A DNA stretch of 64,000 bases from Smallanthus sonchifolius (taxonomy: Eukaryota; Streptophyta; Magnoliopsida; Asterales; Asteraceae), in the NCBI GenBank assembly GCA_023525975.1, contig CM042021.1, positions 106,623,501-106,687,500 of the forward strand, in the 5' to 3' direction. This document shows positions 1 to 11,336 of this stretch, one piece after another. How positions within the stretch are numbered: the stretch's first letter is position 1; the number at the start of each line of letters is the position of its first letter. The position numbers and the translations under genes were made by a program. The notes under the pieces were generated by a model. That model was not told where the DNA came from. It did no database searches and was given only the letters and a program-made list of their open reading frames with translations.

Positions 1-874
1 TTGCTACCTTGTTACCCTCACACACATATATATATATATATATTACGAGGAAAAAAAACTATTATATTTTTAAATGAATATAAGTATAAATGTAGTCGTT
101 TTATTCTAACGTCATGAATTTTTTTAACCCAAACCCCTTTAAACGACTTAATCTATAAAATATTATTACGTTTGGTTAGTGTTACTAATTTTTTTTTTAA
201 AATATTTCTTTATTTAAAGGAATATTTATCACATTATTACCTACACAAATAATATTAATATCAATATAAATAGTTCTTGTTAATCAAATTAATCTTACAA
301 AATTGGATATTTTTTTTGCTTAACTAATTTATTTATTTCAAATTATATCTTTATATTATTATTTTATAAAATTACGAATGTGGCATTAAACTAAAATGAA
401 TATATTTGATACTTAACGTCAAGTCTTTTTTTTAAATAAAAATTTATAAAACATTAGTACATGTAATTGCATCGTTAAGATCCAAATCTCTAAATAAATT
501 CGTTCAATTGTTCGTTGCAATCCCTAAAGTACCAAGTCATTTCATCCCTATTCCTTTAATGGTTTCCCTATGCTAAATCACATATCTTATTTATTTAGGG
601 CGTTGTTAAACCGGTTTGCTCGTTCTCCCGTTCTAGTTCAAGTTAAAGACTTAATATCAAGGTGAGATTCATAGCCCATTTTTCCTTTTTACTTTTGGGG
701 GAAACATGTATACATATGTCTTGATAACTTAACCTTTTTATCAAAACATATTCTTAAACAAGTAATTTCATTTATGTGCTTGATATTTGAACACTATAAT
801 AAGGTTGCAATCATTAACTTGTTCATAAGCCTAAGGAAGTACTAGTATGGCCATATAGGGGAAACCGATATAAC
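1..874. other. AT-rich sequence without a gene
   Basis: Very AT-rich sequence with a short TA microsatellite near position 30. No open frame with recognisable protein similarity was seen. From about 600 onward it may belong to the decayed LTR that appears to end at 1455. Confidence 0.6.
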
Positions 875-1455
875 AACGGCATAATCTTTGGGATTGTGGA
901 TGCAATAACATTTTAACGGCACAATCTCTTGTATTGTCGATGTAATAACATTTCAACGACACAATCTTTGGGATTGTGGATGTAATAACATTTTAACGGC
1001 ACAATCTTTGAGATTGTGGATGCAATAACATTTCAACGGCACAATATTTGGGATTGTGGATGCATATAACATTAAGGGTTGATTGCAATAAATTTTGTGT
1101 TAATATGTTTGCACATTTGATTGAACTTGTATTGAATTTGTTTATATCTTTTCATGCCAACTTATTTTAATGACTTATAAAACCTATGTTTCTCACTAAC
1201 TTTATGATGACAGTTTACCTTACATGTTTCAGGAAATGACAACTAGGACGTTGAAGGATCACATAGGAATGCTCTTGTACTTAGCTAATAAATTTGAACA
1301 GTATTACTTTTGATGTTTTTTTGTTTTATTGAAACAAGTGATGACATTAATTATGAAATTTAATAAATTATGTGATGCTTTAGCATTTGTCTTTATACCT
1401 TGTGCTATAAACTAAATGTGTGACACATCGCGTTTCCGCATTGGCGGGGTGTGAC
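600..1455 (+). mobile_element. possible decayed Gypsy LTR, 3' part
   Basis: The segment ends in GCGGGGTGTGACA at 1443-1455, which matches the terminal style of the Gypsy LTRs elsewhere in this window (GGTGTGACA or GGTGTTACA). It contains the 40-bp tandem repeat. The left end, a target duplication and any primer site were not found, so this is an inference from the terminus only. Confidence 0.3.
875..1073. repeat. 40-bp tandem repeat, five copies
   Basis: Units start at 875, 915, 955, 995 and 1035, each opening with AACGGC or AACGAC and ending in ATAACATTT. Most units carry the inverted pair ACAATC…GATTGT around a five-base loop, so each could fold into a small hairpin. The copies differ by only a few bases. 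Confidence 0.9.
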
Positions 1456-1496
1456 ATTTTTTAACAAGATTTTTACAAGATTCTAACCTAATTTTA

Positions 1497-1706
1497 TGCT
1501 ACCGGTTCTATCAGCTCGGGATGTGGATTCTTCTTCATTACCCTAATTCCGAAAATCATTGATCCTGAATCGTTGGATGAATATCACCCCATGAACTAAA
1601 TTGGATGCACCAGCAAGGTGATTTCCAAGGTTTTGGCCAACAAACTGAAACTCGTTAATTGGCTATGTTATCTCTGACATTCAATCAGCTTTTATAGCTG
1701 GGTGTG
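1497..1706 (+). pseudogene. LINE reverse transcriptase fragment, N-terminal side
   Basis: The plus strand encodes a degraded version of the early reverse transcriptase region of plant L1-type LINEs. Visible pieces are FITLIPKI, DPESLDEYHP, SKVISKVLANKL and, about 20 codons later, DIQSAFIAG. A stop replaces the arginine-proline-isoleucine-serine region after HPMN, and there is no endonuclease domain upstream. The next expected residues (RQILDG or similar) do not follow here but appear near 6977 as RNILDG, so the same LINE seems to continue after a 5.3-kb insertion. LINE reverse transcriptases copy their own RNA at a nicked target. This copy cannot be functional. Confidence 0.75.
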
Positions 1707-1764
1707 AACGCATTTCCCGTCTGTGATCTAGAATCATTTCTATCACTCTGGAAGCTAGCATCAA
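1707..1764. other. left edge of the insertion that splits the LINE
   Basis: LINE similarity stops near 1706, before the hAT-like element begins at 1765. These bases, with 6596-6974 on the other side, appear to belong to an older outer insertion of unknown type. The outer target duplication was not identified. Confidence 0.35.
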
Positions 1765-3126
1765 CAATGTTTTCAGAACTGGACCGGCCGGTCGGACCAG
1801 GAACCGGGCACATAACCGGTCCGGTTGTGTGTAGTTGAACCGGCCGTCACCGGTCAGACCGGGGGACGGACCGGATTTCAATTTTTTTACTTTTTGTTGT
1901 TTTTTTTTCCTTCAAAATCTTATTTTCTTATTAATTTAGTATTCCATGTTACATATTTTATTTATTTAAGCCTTCATATGATATTAAAATTGCAAATTAA
2001 AATCAAAACAAAAAATGTTTTATATTTTGTATTTATATACATATTTTTAATTTTTTATATTATTTATGACGTTATTCGGTTCTTAAATCCGGTCCAATCG
2101 GTGTAACATCCCAAAATTCATAAAACAGATAAATAAAAGAAAGGTCGGGATTTAATCAAAGGAAGGGGAAACGGGCTTGAGCTCGGCTCCAATGGGCCGA
2201 TGTAGCCCATGATTATAAGGGCATGATGCAGCACTTTCTTCCTCATTCCATCTAATTGCACACAAACCCTAGAGAGAGAAAGATTAAGGTTCTAGAGAGA
2301 GACAGCTTGAGGAACAACATCCAAACTCTGATTTCTGCTCCATCTTGTTTCTCCAACATCCTTAATCGATCCTACACGAAGAACACACGAGTTTTGAGGT
2401 AAGGATTAACCTCAGATCTGAGTTTTGTTTCAAAAATGGGATTTTAGGGTTTATGGGGTTTGTAGACATAAATGTTGGATTTTTACGTATGAAAAGTGAA
2501 TTTAAGCTCAGATCTAGCTTCATGGAAGCTAGATAAACGTTTTGAACGTAAAAATTAAAGGTTTTGGATAAAAAAAACGAACCTGCAAATGATCGATGTT
2601 TTTGAGCCGACACCACCTTCATGTGGCGACACTCAACGAGGAAGAAGAAGAAGAAGAGAATCAGTTATAGTGAGAATCGGCCCTCGGAGAATCGGCTCCT
2701 AAAGAGTCGGCCCTCTGATGAACACGTTCAAAATCGGCTCCCTAGCATAACACCAAGTCCTTAACGCAAGTTCAGGCAACACATATGAGTGCCTAGCGAC
2801 TATCACAGCTGACACTCATATGTGACGGCCGACAGTCTCATGTCTTAGCCGACTCTTGCCTTAAATAATAGAATTTGTACTTTGACTTAGTGCAGATCAG
2901 TATACGCTTTAGCAATGGTTAAAACATCATCTTCGGGTTGAATACTGGTAGACATGTGAGTTCTATGTGCCCCCTATGTGTTACGTGCAAACGATTTGAA
3001 ATGTTTTGAGGCTGAAGTGTATACATGAATGGAATGAAAGTTATGAATACTATATGTAACCTTATGTTTTATATGACAATACATTATGAATACAATAATG
3101 ACAAGTATGTTTATAAGAAATGAAAG

Positions 3127-3336
3127 TATGACATAACGTATAAGAATGAAATCTTGCTTTATATCCATGTATATATTGTTTGCCAAGTATGAAAAATATG
3201 ACATAACGTATAAGAACGAAATCTTGCTTTATATCCATGTATATATTGCTTGCCAAGTATGAAAAGTATGACATAATGTATAAGAACGAAATATTGCTTT
3301 ATATCCATGTATATATTGCTTGCCATGTATGATTAA
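3127..3336. repeat. 70-bp tandem repeat, three copies
   Basis: Copies begin TATGACATAA at 3127, 3197 and 3267 and share CTTTATATCCATGTATATAT and TTGCCAAGTATGA or close variants. They lie inside the LTR-like element and give short minus-strand frames that are artefacts of the repeat. Confidence 0.9.
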
Positions 3337-3662
3337 ACGTTATGGACAGAAATGATGATAACGGTTACTTTGGTAGACGGACGACCACTCGACTATAATG
3401 CAGCCAGAATTAAAAGTCTAGAAAGCTAGACTAAACTAAGGCTACAACGGTAGAGTCAGTCGCTCAATCGATACGGCTGTATAATTAGCTCGGGTGGGAA
3501 ACGGTTGCCTTAGGGCAGACGTGCGAATCAGACGGACTACGACGGTAGGACGGTTAAGACGGATGGCAGAAGGTTTGTCGGACGGTTAATGCTGACAGAC
3601 GGTTTCTCGTGCCGCATGGTTAATGAAATGGGCTATGACGATAGTTCGAGGATGATACGTGC

Positions 3663-3668
<6 letters not shown>

Positions 3669-3710
<42 letters not shown>
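3669..3710. repeat. TA microsatellite
   Basis: About 20 TA dinucleotides, near the left edge of the segment thought to be inserted into the LTR. Comparable TA tracts lie near 4526-4547 and 6168-6201. Confidence 0.95.
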
Positions 3711-3713
<3 letters not shown>

Positions 3714-3822
3714 ATGTAATTTTGACATCCGTTTTTCGGCGTTTTATTAATAAATTCCTGTGAACCGACATTTAATTAATTTATATTTGAATTTTGTAGG
3801 CATTAAATGAAAACGATGTCAA

Positions 3823-4331
3823 ATGAAGAGTTTGGAGAGGCTAAAGTTGGACATTGGAGAACTTGATCGATTCAGACGAGCAGGGATCTCGGCAAAGAAA
3901 GAGGCACCGGTTAATTTTCTTACGGACCCGGCGGAAGGTAGGTCCACCCTACGCCCGGCGGACGTGCTAGTTTTTTGTTGGGAGGGCGGGAAACATGCTT
4001 GTGTCGATCTCATAGGTGTATCCCCCTTGCTGGGTTGCGGGAAACTGGGTTTGTGGCAGGGCAAGCGGTTATGAAAGCAGAGTCAAAGAAGGTGGAAAAG
4101 CACGCGAAAGCTTGTGAGGATAATCAGCATGTCTTTGTCCCCCTGGCGTTTGACACGTTCGGCTCCTTGGCGCCGGAGGCGGTTCGGTTCTTGGCTAGAG
4201 TTCAGCGTGTGGTCCACAGCAACTTTACGACTCCTCAGGGGCGAGGCTTTGTTTTTAGTAGATTAGGGTTTTCCATTCAGAAGGGGATGGCGGCGCAGTT
4301 TGTTACCCGTCTACCTGCTATCCTTATGTAA
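3823..4331 (+). pseudogene. captured C-terminal fragment of a plant transposon-associated protein
   Basis: Two overlapping frames (3823-4074 and 3975-4331) encode parts of one protein. The first has FLTDPAEGRSTLRPADVL and GGKHACVDLIGVSPL; the second continues with HVFVPLAFDTFGSLAPEAV and IQKGMAAQFVTRLP. I recall this C-terminal module from many plant proteins annotated as reverse-transcriptase-domain containing, where DNA-like remnants are often transcribed. A one-base frameshift near 4050-4065 separates the halves. The N-terminal part is absent. It lies inside the probable secondary insertion in the LTR. Its biochemical role is not known to me, and this copy is broken. Confidence 0.55.
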
Positions 4332-5985
4332 TTTGTCTTGTTGTTTGGAATGAGAAATCTAGAATTTATCCAAAATAAAAAAAAAAATAAAAATAAATAA
4401 TATCAATTGGCTAAAATTGAATTAGCTGTGTTACATTAGAATTTAATTGGGTTGAGTGGGCTAGATTATAAAATAAATTGGTTTGAGTGGGCTAGGTTAA
4501 AAAAATACTAATAGAATAAATAAATATATATATATATATATATATATTTGTTTTGGACGGCAACATCACGCAAGGAGTTGGCGGCTTGTTTGAGGTTAGG
4601 GCAGAAGCACGCACGAATTGGGACTAGAAGGCATGCGGCATCATCAAAGGACGGAATAAGCAAAAATTGGAGGTGTGCTTATCGATGAAGGTACAAAGAA
4701 TTGTGGAATTTGGTTTTTGCGTATGATTGTGTTACGAACAAGAAACCAAAAAAAAGGAAGTAGGTCAATTTATTATATAAGCACGTGAATATTTATTGAA
4801 GTAGGAGATTAAGCAAGTAGCTCAAAACATTCGTTGTTTATTGATTTGATTTTATTGTTTTCATTATTAATTCAGTTTTTGAACTAATTTACTTTGTTTT
4901 GTTCTTGAGTATTATGAGTAGCTAAACTTGTTTGCTACATAGATTAGGATGATTATTGACGTGATTTGAATGTTATTCGGTTTTTAATTACTCGTATGAC
5001 GAATGTTATTGTCAATGTTACTATTTTATTAATTATGAATGTGTATGAATTCTGTGTTTTTGAATATATTGCATGAACTTGTTCCGCTTGTCATCTTGTT
5101 CGCTTCCTTTGTGTGTTTTGATTAGGGTTTCGAGTTTTGGGTCATTTACTTGGTTTTTTGGTCTAAACGATCCAATCGGTCGTAGGAGCAGTTGTGTGGG
5201 TTTTTAGAAATCAGTGTTTTACCAACCTTGAGTCTGAGAGGAGATAGGTTGTCGGGTTGTCTCTTGGTTTTGGTGATTTGGGTAGCAATTGCACGAGAGT
5301 GAGTTGTACACGTTAGCTTTATCACTTGCAATTCCATGTCATAGTCGATATTTTAGTGCTTACTCCTTGCCCTTAGGTCTGTCTAGGATAGTCTCTGCGT
5401 TTAGTAACGGTTGAGACTGAGAGGTGAAGATGTTTTCGAGTACTTGGTGTTCTCGGGAGTGGTGAGTCTGAGAGGAGATGCGCTTTCTTACCGGTGAGCT
5501 TATCTTGACCCTTAGGATAGTTTGGGTGTGTAGGTGTGTCTGAGAGGAGATCCTACGTGTCTTAACGATTCCTGAGTTAGTCTATCTTTAGAGTTGGTGT
5601 CGTACGGTTAGTTTCCCGAAAGCATTTAAACTAGTCAATATGATTCATGGTTTAGGTAGTGTTTGTCTCATACTTGGTTTCCGCTTCATGTCTTAGTTCG
5701 TTTGGTCTTTTTAGTTTCTCATCTTTGTCTATTTCTTTCAAGTGTTCGAGAGTCTTAGTGTCTTAGTTGATTCTAGTTCTAGGTCTTAGTTTTTAGTTTA
5801 AATCATTCATCTTATTATTAGGTTGGGATTCGATAAAGGTTTACTATCGAGAGTTGTTATCGGTGTCCACGGATTGATATCCGGTCTTGCCCATTCTTGC
5901 TACATACTGACGCGGTACACTTGCCGTTGTGTGTGGTTAGGATTGGCGATTCCTTTTTAAAACCGTTGTGTAATTGATCTTATTT
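4332..5985. other. leader-like region with a repeated CTGAGAGGAGAT motif
   Basis: No convincing coding frame is present. The phrase GTCTGAGAGGAGAT or a close variant recurs near 5232, 5419, 5467 and 5541, and 5860-5960 resembles, from memory, the untranslated leader upstream of gag in some Athila/Tat-type elements. It probably forms the rest of the secondary insertion, but no boundary could be proved. Confidence 0.3.
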
Positions 5986-6161
5986 TTATATATATAAACT
6001 GCACATCAGAGGACGTTTGTCTTTGTGACTTACGTAGTCAAATGACGGATTGATCACCCATATGTGTATGACCAATGAATGTTCACCAAGAAATAAACAT
6101 GTATGTATTTTATATACGTACTCATTATGAATGATATATGAAAGAAGTAAAGTAAAGAAGT

Positions 6162-6204
<43 letters not shown>

Positions 6205-6595
6205 CAAAAGTTAATGTTAATGTATGCTTGCTTATAAACTAGAACTTACCAGCGTTAGCTGACTTTTAGTATGCACTTTAGGTAATAAGAAGAAAGGACG
6301 GGTGAAGGCAAGAAGGCTACCCTGATACAAGACTGACATCCCATTTTGTCTTTCTTATATGTTAAAACAATGTTTATTTTAAATGTTAAGACTTCCGTTG
6401 TTTATGTACCGAATGATGTGTGCTTCCGCTATGTTGAATGTTTTAATTAAAATGTCAGTGTTTGATGACTATGTTTATGAGTAAATCCAACAAGTGAGGT
6501 CTCCCGGGTTTGAGGCCTTACAACCGGTTCAACCAGTGGACCTTTAAGACGACCGGTTCGCTGTCTGGTCCGGTTCTGAGAACATTGAGCATCAG

Positions 6596-6974
6596 TGTAA
6601 CTTCTTACAGTGAGCTATTCCTCCTATCCTTCATATATCAAGAACCCTCAACCTTTTTATTATGAGACACACCACTTAACCACCATGATTTCTCGTTAAG
6701 TAGATCCCTGGTTAGTTAATACAGTCTGTAATCAACAATAGCTAAAGTCATCGATATTAAAAAAAAAACTAAATACTAAGATAGCTCACCCTAAACAGAG
6801 GCAGTTGTAGGTTAACATAGTAATGACTGAAAAAACCTTTTATATGAACCGTGTGTATACTCTAAACAACAACCAAAAATTTGGATATTGATGTAATTAA
6901 ATAATAATAATAATAGCAATAAAAACAATAATAATAATAATAATAATAATAGTTATAATTATACTTATAATTGT
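6596..6974. other. right part of the insertion that splits the LINE
   Basis: AT-rich sequence between the hAT-like element and the resumed LINE. It contains an AAT trinucleotide tract at about 6901-6952. No gene was seen. Confidence 0.4.
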
Positions 6975-7965
6975 AGAAACATTTTGGATGGCCTGATGAT
7001 CATAGATAGACTATTTCATGGATAAAAAAATATAAGGTTAAAGCCCTCCTGTTAAATATCGATTTTGAAAAGGCGTTTGACACCCTTAACTGGACTTCAT
7101 TCTCGCTTCGTCAAGGACACCGGTTTTAGTTAACGGGTCCCCTCACTTTGGAATTTCAATGTAGTCGTGGTGTTCAACAAGGGGATCCTTTATCGCCCTT
7201 TATTTTCATTCTTGCTATGGAGGCTTTTACTAGTTTCCTAAATAGCGCTTGCTCCTTGGGTATCTACAAAGGCCTTGCCACCCCTAATACCGGTGGTCCT
7301 GTATTACCCCATCTCATATACGCAAACGATATTCTTTTGTTGGGTGAAAGGTCGGATTCAAATATCCAAAACACTGCTAGATTGATGAGATGCTTCTTTT
7401 TGGTGTCGGGGCTCAAGATCAACCTTCACAAGTCTACTCTTCTCGGTTTTGGATGGAAGATCCAATCATTGATTCAACGGTCGCGGAATTAAATCGCAAA
7501 AGGGGTAACCTTCCTTGCTTTGTGGTTCAGGTCCTTCGTTAAATGCTTACTCTTTTGATTGGAACAAGTGGCTCCCAAAAAAAGTTAATATTTTTGGGTG
7601 AAAATCCGAAATAGTTCGTCTTCTAATAAGAGAGGCTCTTCGAAAAAGAAATATTTAGATTCCTTCGTTGCTATACCCCTTATGCGGTGAAATGTCGGAG
7701 TCCGTGGATCATATTTTCACTTCATGCTTCATTGCAATCGTTCTTTGGCAGATGATCTCCACATGGTGCAAGATTCCTCCCATCTACGCGTTTACCTTGT
7801 GAGACCTCTTGAAGATCCATAAGAACATTCAATCTAATGACCTAACCAGGAAAATGGTCCAACTGGTGATCCTATTATCTTGTTGGTCGATTTAGAAAGC
7901 TCGCAAGGATTTTGTGTGTTTCATTACTTTTCTTTCCTCTTCCTTCCAAATAGTTAAGAGGGAAG
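6975..7965 (+). pseudogene. LINE reverse transcriptase fragment with zf-RVT region
   Basis: This resumes the LINE after the 5.3-kb insertion. It begins RNILDGLMIIDRLFHG, continues with LLNIDFEKAFDTLNW, then a 114-codon open frame (7148-7492) with CSRGVQQGDPLSPFIFILAM. The catalytic box reads YANDILLL instead of the usual YADDI, so one catalytic aspartate is lost. From about 7560 to 7960 the frame is broken but shows the zinc-finger-like region that follows many plant LINE reverse transcriptases: PKKVNIFGWK, PLCGEMSESVDHIFTSC and VLWQMISTW. The element is dead by stops, frameshifts and the altered catalytic box. Confidence 0.8.
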
Positions 7966-8383
7966 ATTATTAAAAATCTTCCATTTTTTTCTTTCCACTT
8001 CCTTCCATTAAAAAACTTATGAACACAAACTTTTTGAGTTTCTTTTCACTTCCTTTCATTAAAAAAACTCGAAAACACAATTTTTTTCCAGTCTCCCTCC
8101 GCTTCCTTTCACTTCTATATTTAAAAAGAACTAGGGAACACAGTGTTAGTGTTCTCAAAAAATAAGGTCTCCATCAAAGCTCTAATGGAAGAAGTCAAGA
8201 CAAATGGATTTTTATGGGTAAAAATAGGTATAATCTAAAATCTTTGGAGTGTTCCAAGTGGAGTAATTTCAGCTTCCCAAATGGTTAGTTTTGCTTGCTT
8301 GCTTTTTTTTTTTTATTTTATCATTGTATGTAGCTCATAGCTAACATAAGATCACTCAAAATTACTTTTGAATATCCGGAAAT
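7966..8383. other. intergenic spacer, no gene
   Basis: Pyrimidine-rich sequence with a twice-repeated TTCCATTAAAAAA-type phrase (about 7985-8070). The last bases GAAAT (8379-8383) are the left target duplication of the Copia element that follows. Confidence 0.6.
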
Positions 8384-8571
8384 TGTTAGGTGTTGATTTG
8401 TAATTCCAAATTGTAGAGGGACTTGTTTTGTTATTTTCTGATTCTTGTATTTGTATAAATATAGAGTTTGTGCTATAAGTTTGTTAAGTTTTCTAATCAA
8501 TAAAAGATTCCTTCGCTTACTTCTAAATGGTTTGTTAATTATGTTAAACATTTCTTGGTGGCCTGATTACA
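8384..8571 (+). repeat. 5' LTR of the Copia element
   Basis: It runs from TGTTAGGTGTTGATT to GGCCTGATTACA. TATAAATA-like sequence (about 8455-8462) and an AATAAAAG signal are visible inside. The matching 3' copy is at 12885-13073. Confidence 0.93.
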
Positions 8572-8572
8572 A

Positions 8573-8585
8573 TTGTTATCAAAGG
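8573..8585 (+). other. primer-binding site, initiator Met tRNA type
   Basis: TTGTTATCAAAGG starts one base after the LTR and matches the initiator methionine tRNA complement TTGGTATCAGAGC at ten of thirteen positions. Confidence 0.6.
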
Positions 8586-8623
8586 TGTGTTAAGGAAGAA
8601 CAACTCGTAATCGATCCGAAGGA

Positions 8624-9508
8624 TTGGATCTGGATTCAAGGTTCGGAAGAAAGTACAAACGGAAATCGAAGAAGATGACCAGAGAAGGTGTGACTCCACC
8701 GGCGAATAATCAAATTGTGACAATCAGAGAGAATGCCAAAATTCCCCTACAATGTCCAATTCTTACCACAATGAATTACACAATATGGGCGGTCAAATTG
8801 AAATCAATCTTCAACGTCCATGGCATCTGGGAGGTAATTGATGTCCAAGAAGGGGTTGAAGTCGATTCCAAGAAGAACAATATGGTGATTGCGTACTTGT
8901 ACCAGGCAATGCCAGAGGATTTGGTCCTCCAAGTCGCGAAGTACACTACAGCCAAAGAAATATGGGATTCATTGAAATCCAGATTTGTTGGGATCGACAG
9001 GGTTAAGAAAGCCAGATTACAAACCCTACGAAATGAATTTGAAGGATTGCGGATGAAGGAGGAAGAAAGTATTGATGATTTTGCAGGAAGGATAAGTGCA
9101 ATATCATCAAAGGCTAGTGACCTTGGTGCTCCTTATGAGGAGACAACACTAGTTCAAAAATTTCTTGATTCACTACCTGAGAGATTCATACAAATTGTTG
9201 CTTTCATAGAACAATTTGTGGATTTGGACACCATGTTACTTCAAGAAGCAACAGGCCGACTAAAGTCTTTTGAGGAGAGAACCTGTTTGAAGGCCAAGGC
9301 TAATCAACCAAGATCTGGTCAGTTATTGCTCACCTATGCTGAGTGGCAGGCAAGAAACAAAGACTTAGAAGACAATAACAAGTATAGATCTAAGTCAGAT
9401 CAAGGTGGAAAAGGATGGGTTAAGAACAAGGGGCAGTTGTCAACAAGGGTAAGGGAGACAAATTCAATAAACAAGGTGAAAGGCAAGGAAAAGACAAGTC
9501 AAAGATAA
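8624..9508 (+). pseudogene. Copia Gag, UBN2-type
   Basis: An open frame of 294 codons; the natural start is probably the internal methionine of MTREGVTPP. It shows the usual Copia Gag pattern: LTTMNYTIWAVKLKSIFNV near residue 50, then IWDSLKSRF and a helical region with GRISAISSKASDLG. Gag packages element RNA into cytoplasmic particles. The frame stops just before the nucleic-acid-binding knuckle, which continues in a shifted frame as CFKCDLYGYYASEC. There the histidine of the CCHC knuckle is replaced by tyrosine. The frameshift and this replacement point to loss of function. Confidence 0.85.
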
Positions 9509-11036
9509 AGTGTTTTAAATGTGACTTGTATGGGTATTATGCCTCTGAATGTCCAACCAAAACAAAAGATGCAGAAGCAAATCTAACTCAAACAGAAGAA
9601 GAGGGCCCTGCACTTTTGATGACTGTTGCTAGAATTGAAAGTCAAAAGGAGATGGTATTCCTTAATGAGCATAAATTAGTACCAACCAGGTATGAATCTG
9701 AAGGAAGTGATGAGTATCTGTGGTATCTTGATAATGGTGCTTCAAACCACATTACTGGTGATGAGTCTGTATTTTCAAGTCTTGATAAGAATGTTGGAGG
9801 TAAAGTGAGATTTGGAGATGGTTCATGTGTGGTCATTGAAGGTAGAGGCTCAGTAGTTTTAGAATGCAAGAACAAAGAACAAAGGCTATTAACAGATGTG
9901 TATTACATTTCACACTTGAAGAGCAACATTCTAAGCCTTGGACAAGCAACAGAAGGGGGTTGTGAGGTGAGAATGAAGGATGAGTTCTTGTGGATGTATG
10001 AGAGAGATGGGAGACTATTAATGAAAGTGAAGAGGTCCCCAAATAGGTTGTATAAAATTAGTCAGAATATTGGCATATCAATGTGTTTTCAAGCAAAAGT
10101 AATAGACACACCTTAGTTGTGGCATAGCAGGCTAGGGCACATGAAATTTGAAGTTTTGAGGAGTATGACAAGAAAACAATTAGTAACTGGAGTCCCAACA
10201 TTGGATCACCCTACACAAGTATGTGAGGCCTGTTTGGCTGGGAAGCATTCAAGAAAGGCATTTCCTGCAGCAACTCAGTATAGGGCTGAACAACCTTTGC
10301 AGCTGGTGTCTATAGATCTTTGTGGTCCTATCATGCCAACAACCCATGCAGGTAATAAGTACTTCATGTTGATTGTAGATGACTGTACTAGATTCATGTG
10401 GGTGTATATGTTAAAAGGAAAGGAACAAGCTTTTGAAGTGTTTAAGCAATTCAAAGAAAAAATTGAAAATGAATTAGGTCTTAGGATTAAGACTTTGAGG
10501 TCAGACCGTTGGGGGGTGAGTTCACTTCCCATGAGTTCAACAATTACTGTGGTAGAGAAGGAATTACTAAGCAGTTAACAGCTCCATATTCCCCTCAACA
10601 GAATGGGATGGTTGAGAGGAGGAATATGTCAGTTTTAAACATGACTAGAAGCTTATTGAAGGCTGTGAGTATGCCACAAGATTTTTGGGCAGAAGGAGTG
10701 AGGCACTCTGTCAACATCCTTAATAGGATTAGTACTAAGTCTTTAAATGATAGTACACCCTATGAAGCATTGAAGGGTAGGAAGCCTAATCTTGCACATC
10801 TAAGAGTATTTGGGTGTGTAGGACATGTAAAAGTTACTAGGCATGGGCTGAAGAAATTAGAAGATAGAAGTGTTCCTATGGTTTATTTGGGAACTGAGGC
10901 TGGAACAAAAGGGAATGGAATGTATGATGTTACAAAAGGAAGGATAGTGGTGAGTAGGGATGTCCATTTTGATGAGGGTAGAAAATGGGATTGGTCAGAC
11001 TACTTGGGTGAAGTCAGAGATGATAGTTCAAGTTAG
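9490..11036 (+). pseudogene. Copia knuckle, protease and integrase region
   Basis: After the CCHC remnant (from about 9508) the protease motif reads LWYLDNGASNHITGD (near 9719). A stop at 10114-10116 falls just before the integrase zinc-binding region LWHSRLGHMKFE with CEACLAGKHSRKAF. The integrase core shows the first acidic residue in SIDLCGPIMP, the second in LRSDRWGG and the glutamate in QNGMVERRN. A frameshift near 10505-10515 separates the second and third. The region after 10960 is the variable stretch before reverse transcriptase. Integrase would insert the cDNA and protease would cut the polyprotein. Stop and frameshift rule out a normal product. Confidence 0.85.
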
Positions 11037-11336
11037 GTGGAGTTCTATGTTCATAATGATTAGGTTCAACAAGAAGAAATTGAGGTTGGGGAACAAAGCT
11101 CAACTGAAGAAAATGGTAGCCCAGGTCAGAATAACTACTCTAATTCAGATAGTTATTCAAGTCAGAATGAATGGCTGTCAAAATGGCAGTTCTTTTCAAC
11201 AAATTGAGCAGGAACAGTCCAGTGTAAGAAGGTCAAACAGAGTTCCAACTGTACCAACTAAGCTCAATGATTATGTGCTGATAGGCAAGAAGAGGAAGAC
11301 ATAATTGAGCTTTTACTTGCTCAAGAGGGTGAACCC

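Larger units (their letters stand above)
2102..6522 (+). mobile_element. solo-LTR-like Gypsy element with internal insertion
   Basis: It begins TGTAACATCCC and ends GAGGCCTTACA, the same terminal pair as the LTR at 49764-52316. Flanking pentamers ATCGG (2097-2101) and ACCGG (6523-6527) look like a target duplication with one change. I see no second copy of its start inside, so it behaves as a solo LTR. It is long (4.4 kb) because about 3710-5990 has no counterpart in the related LTR at 53390-54289 plus 63255-63809 and is probably a secondary insertion. The tail around 6240-6300 (TTAGCTGACTTTTAGTATGC) matches that relative near 63530. Confidence 0.6.
1765..6587. mobile_element. hAT-like non-autonomous element, split by an LTR insertion
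   Basis: The ends form an imperfect terminal inverted repeat of about 25 bp: CAATGTTTTCAGAACTGGAC on the left against the complement CAATGTTCTCAGAACCGGAC on the right. The outermost bases are CA…TG. The flanks AGCATCAA (1757-1764) and AGCATCAG (6588-6595) match at seven of eight positions, the 8-bp duplication typical of hAT transposons. The interior just inside each end is rich in ACCGGTCCGGTT-type palindromes. Without the LTR element at 2102-6522 the element is about 400 bp and has no transposase, so it would have depended on enzyme supplied in trans. Confidence 0.6.

Noticed and set aside
875..1073. CRISPR-like regular repeat
   Set aside because: The units are contiguous without spacers and the DNA is plant nuclear; this is a tandem repeat.
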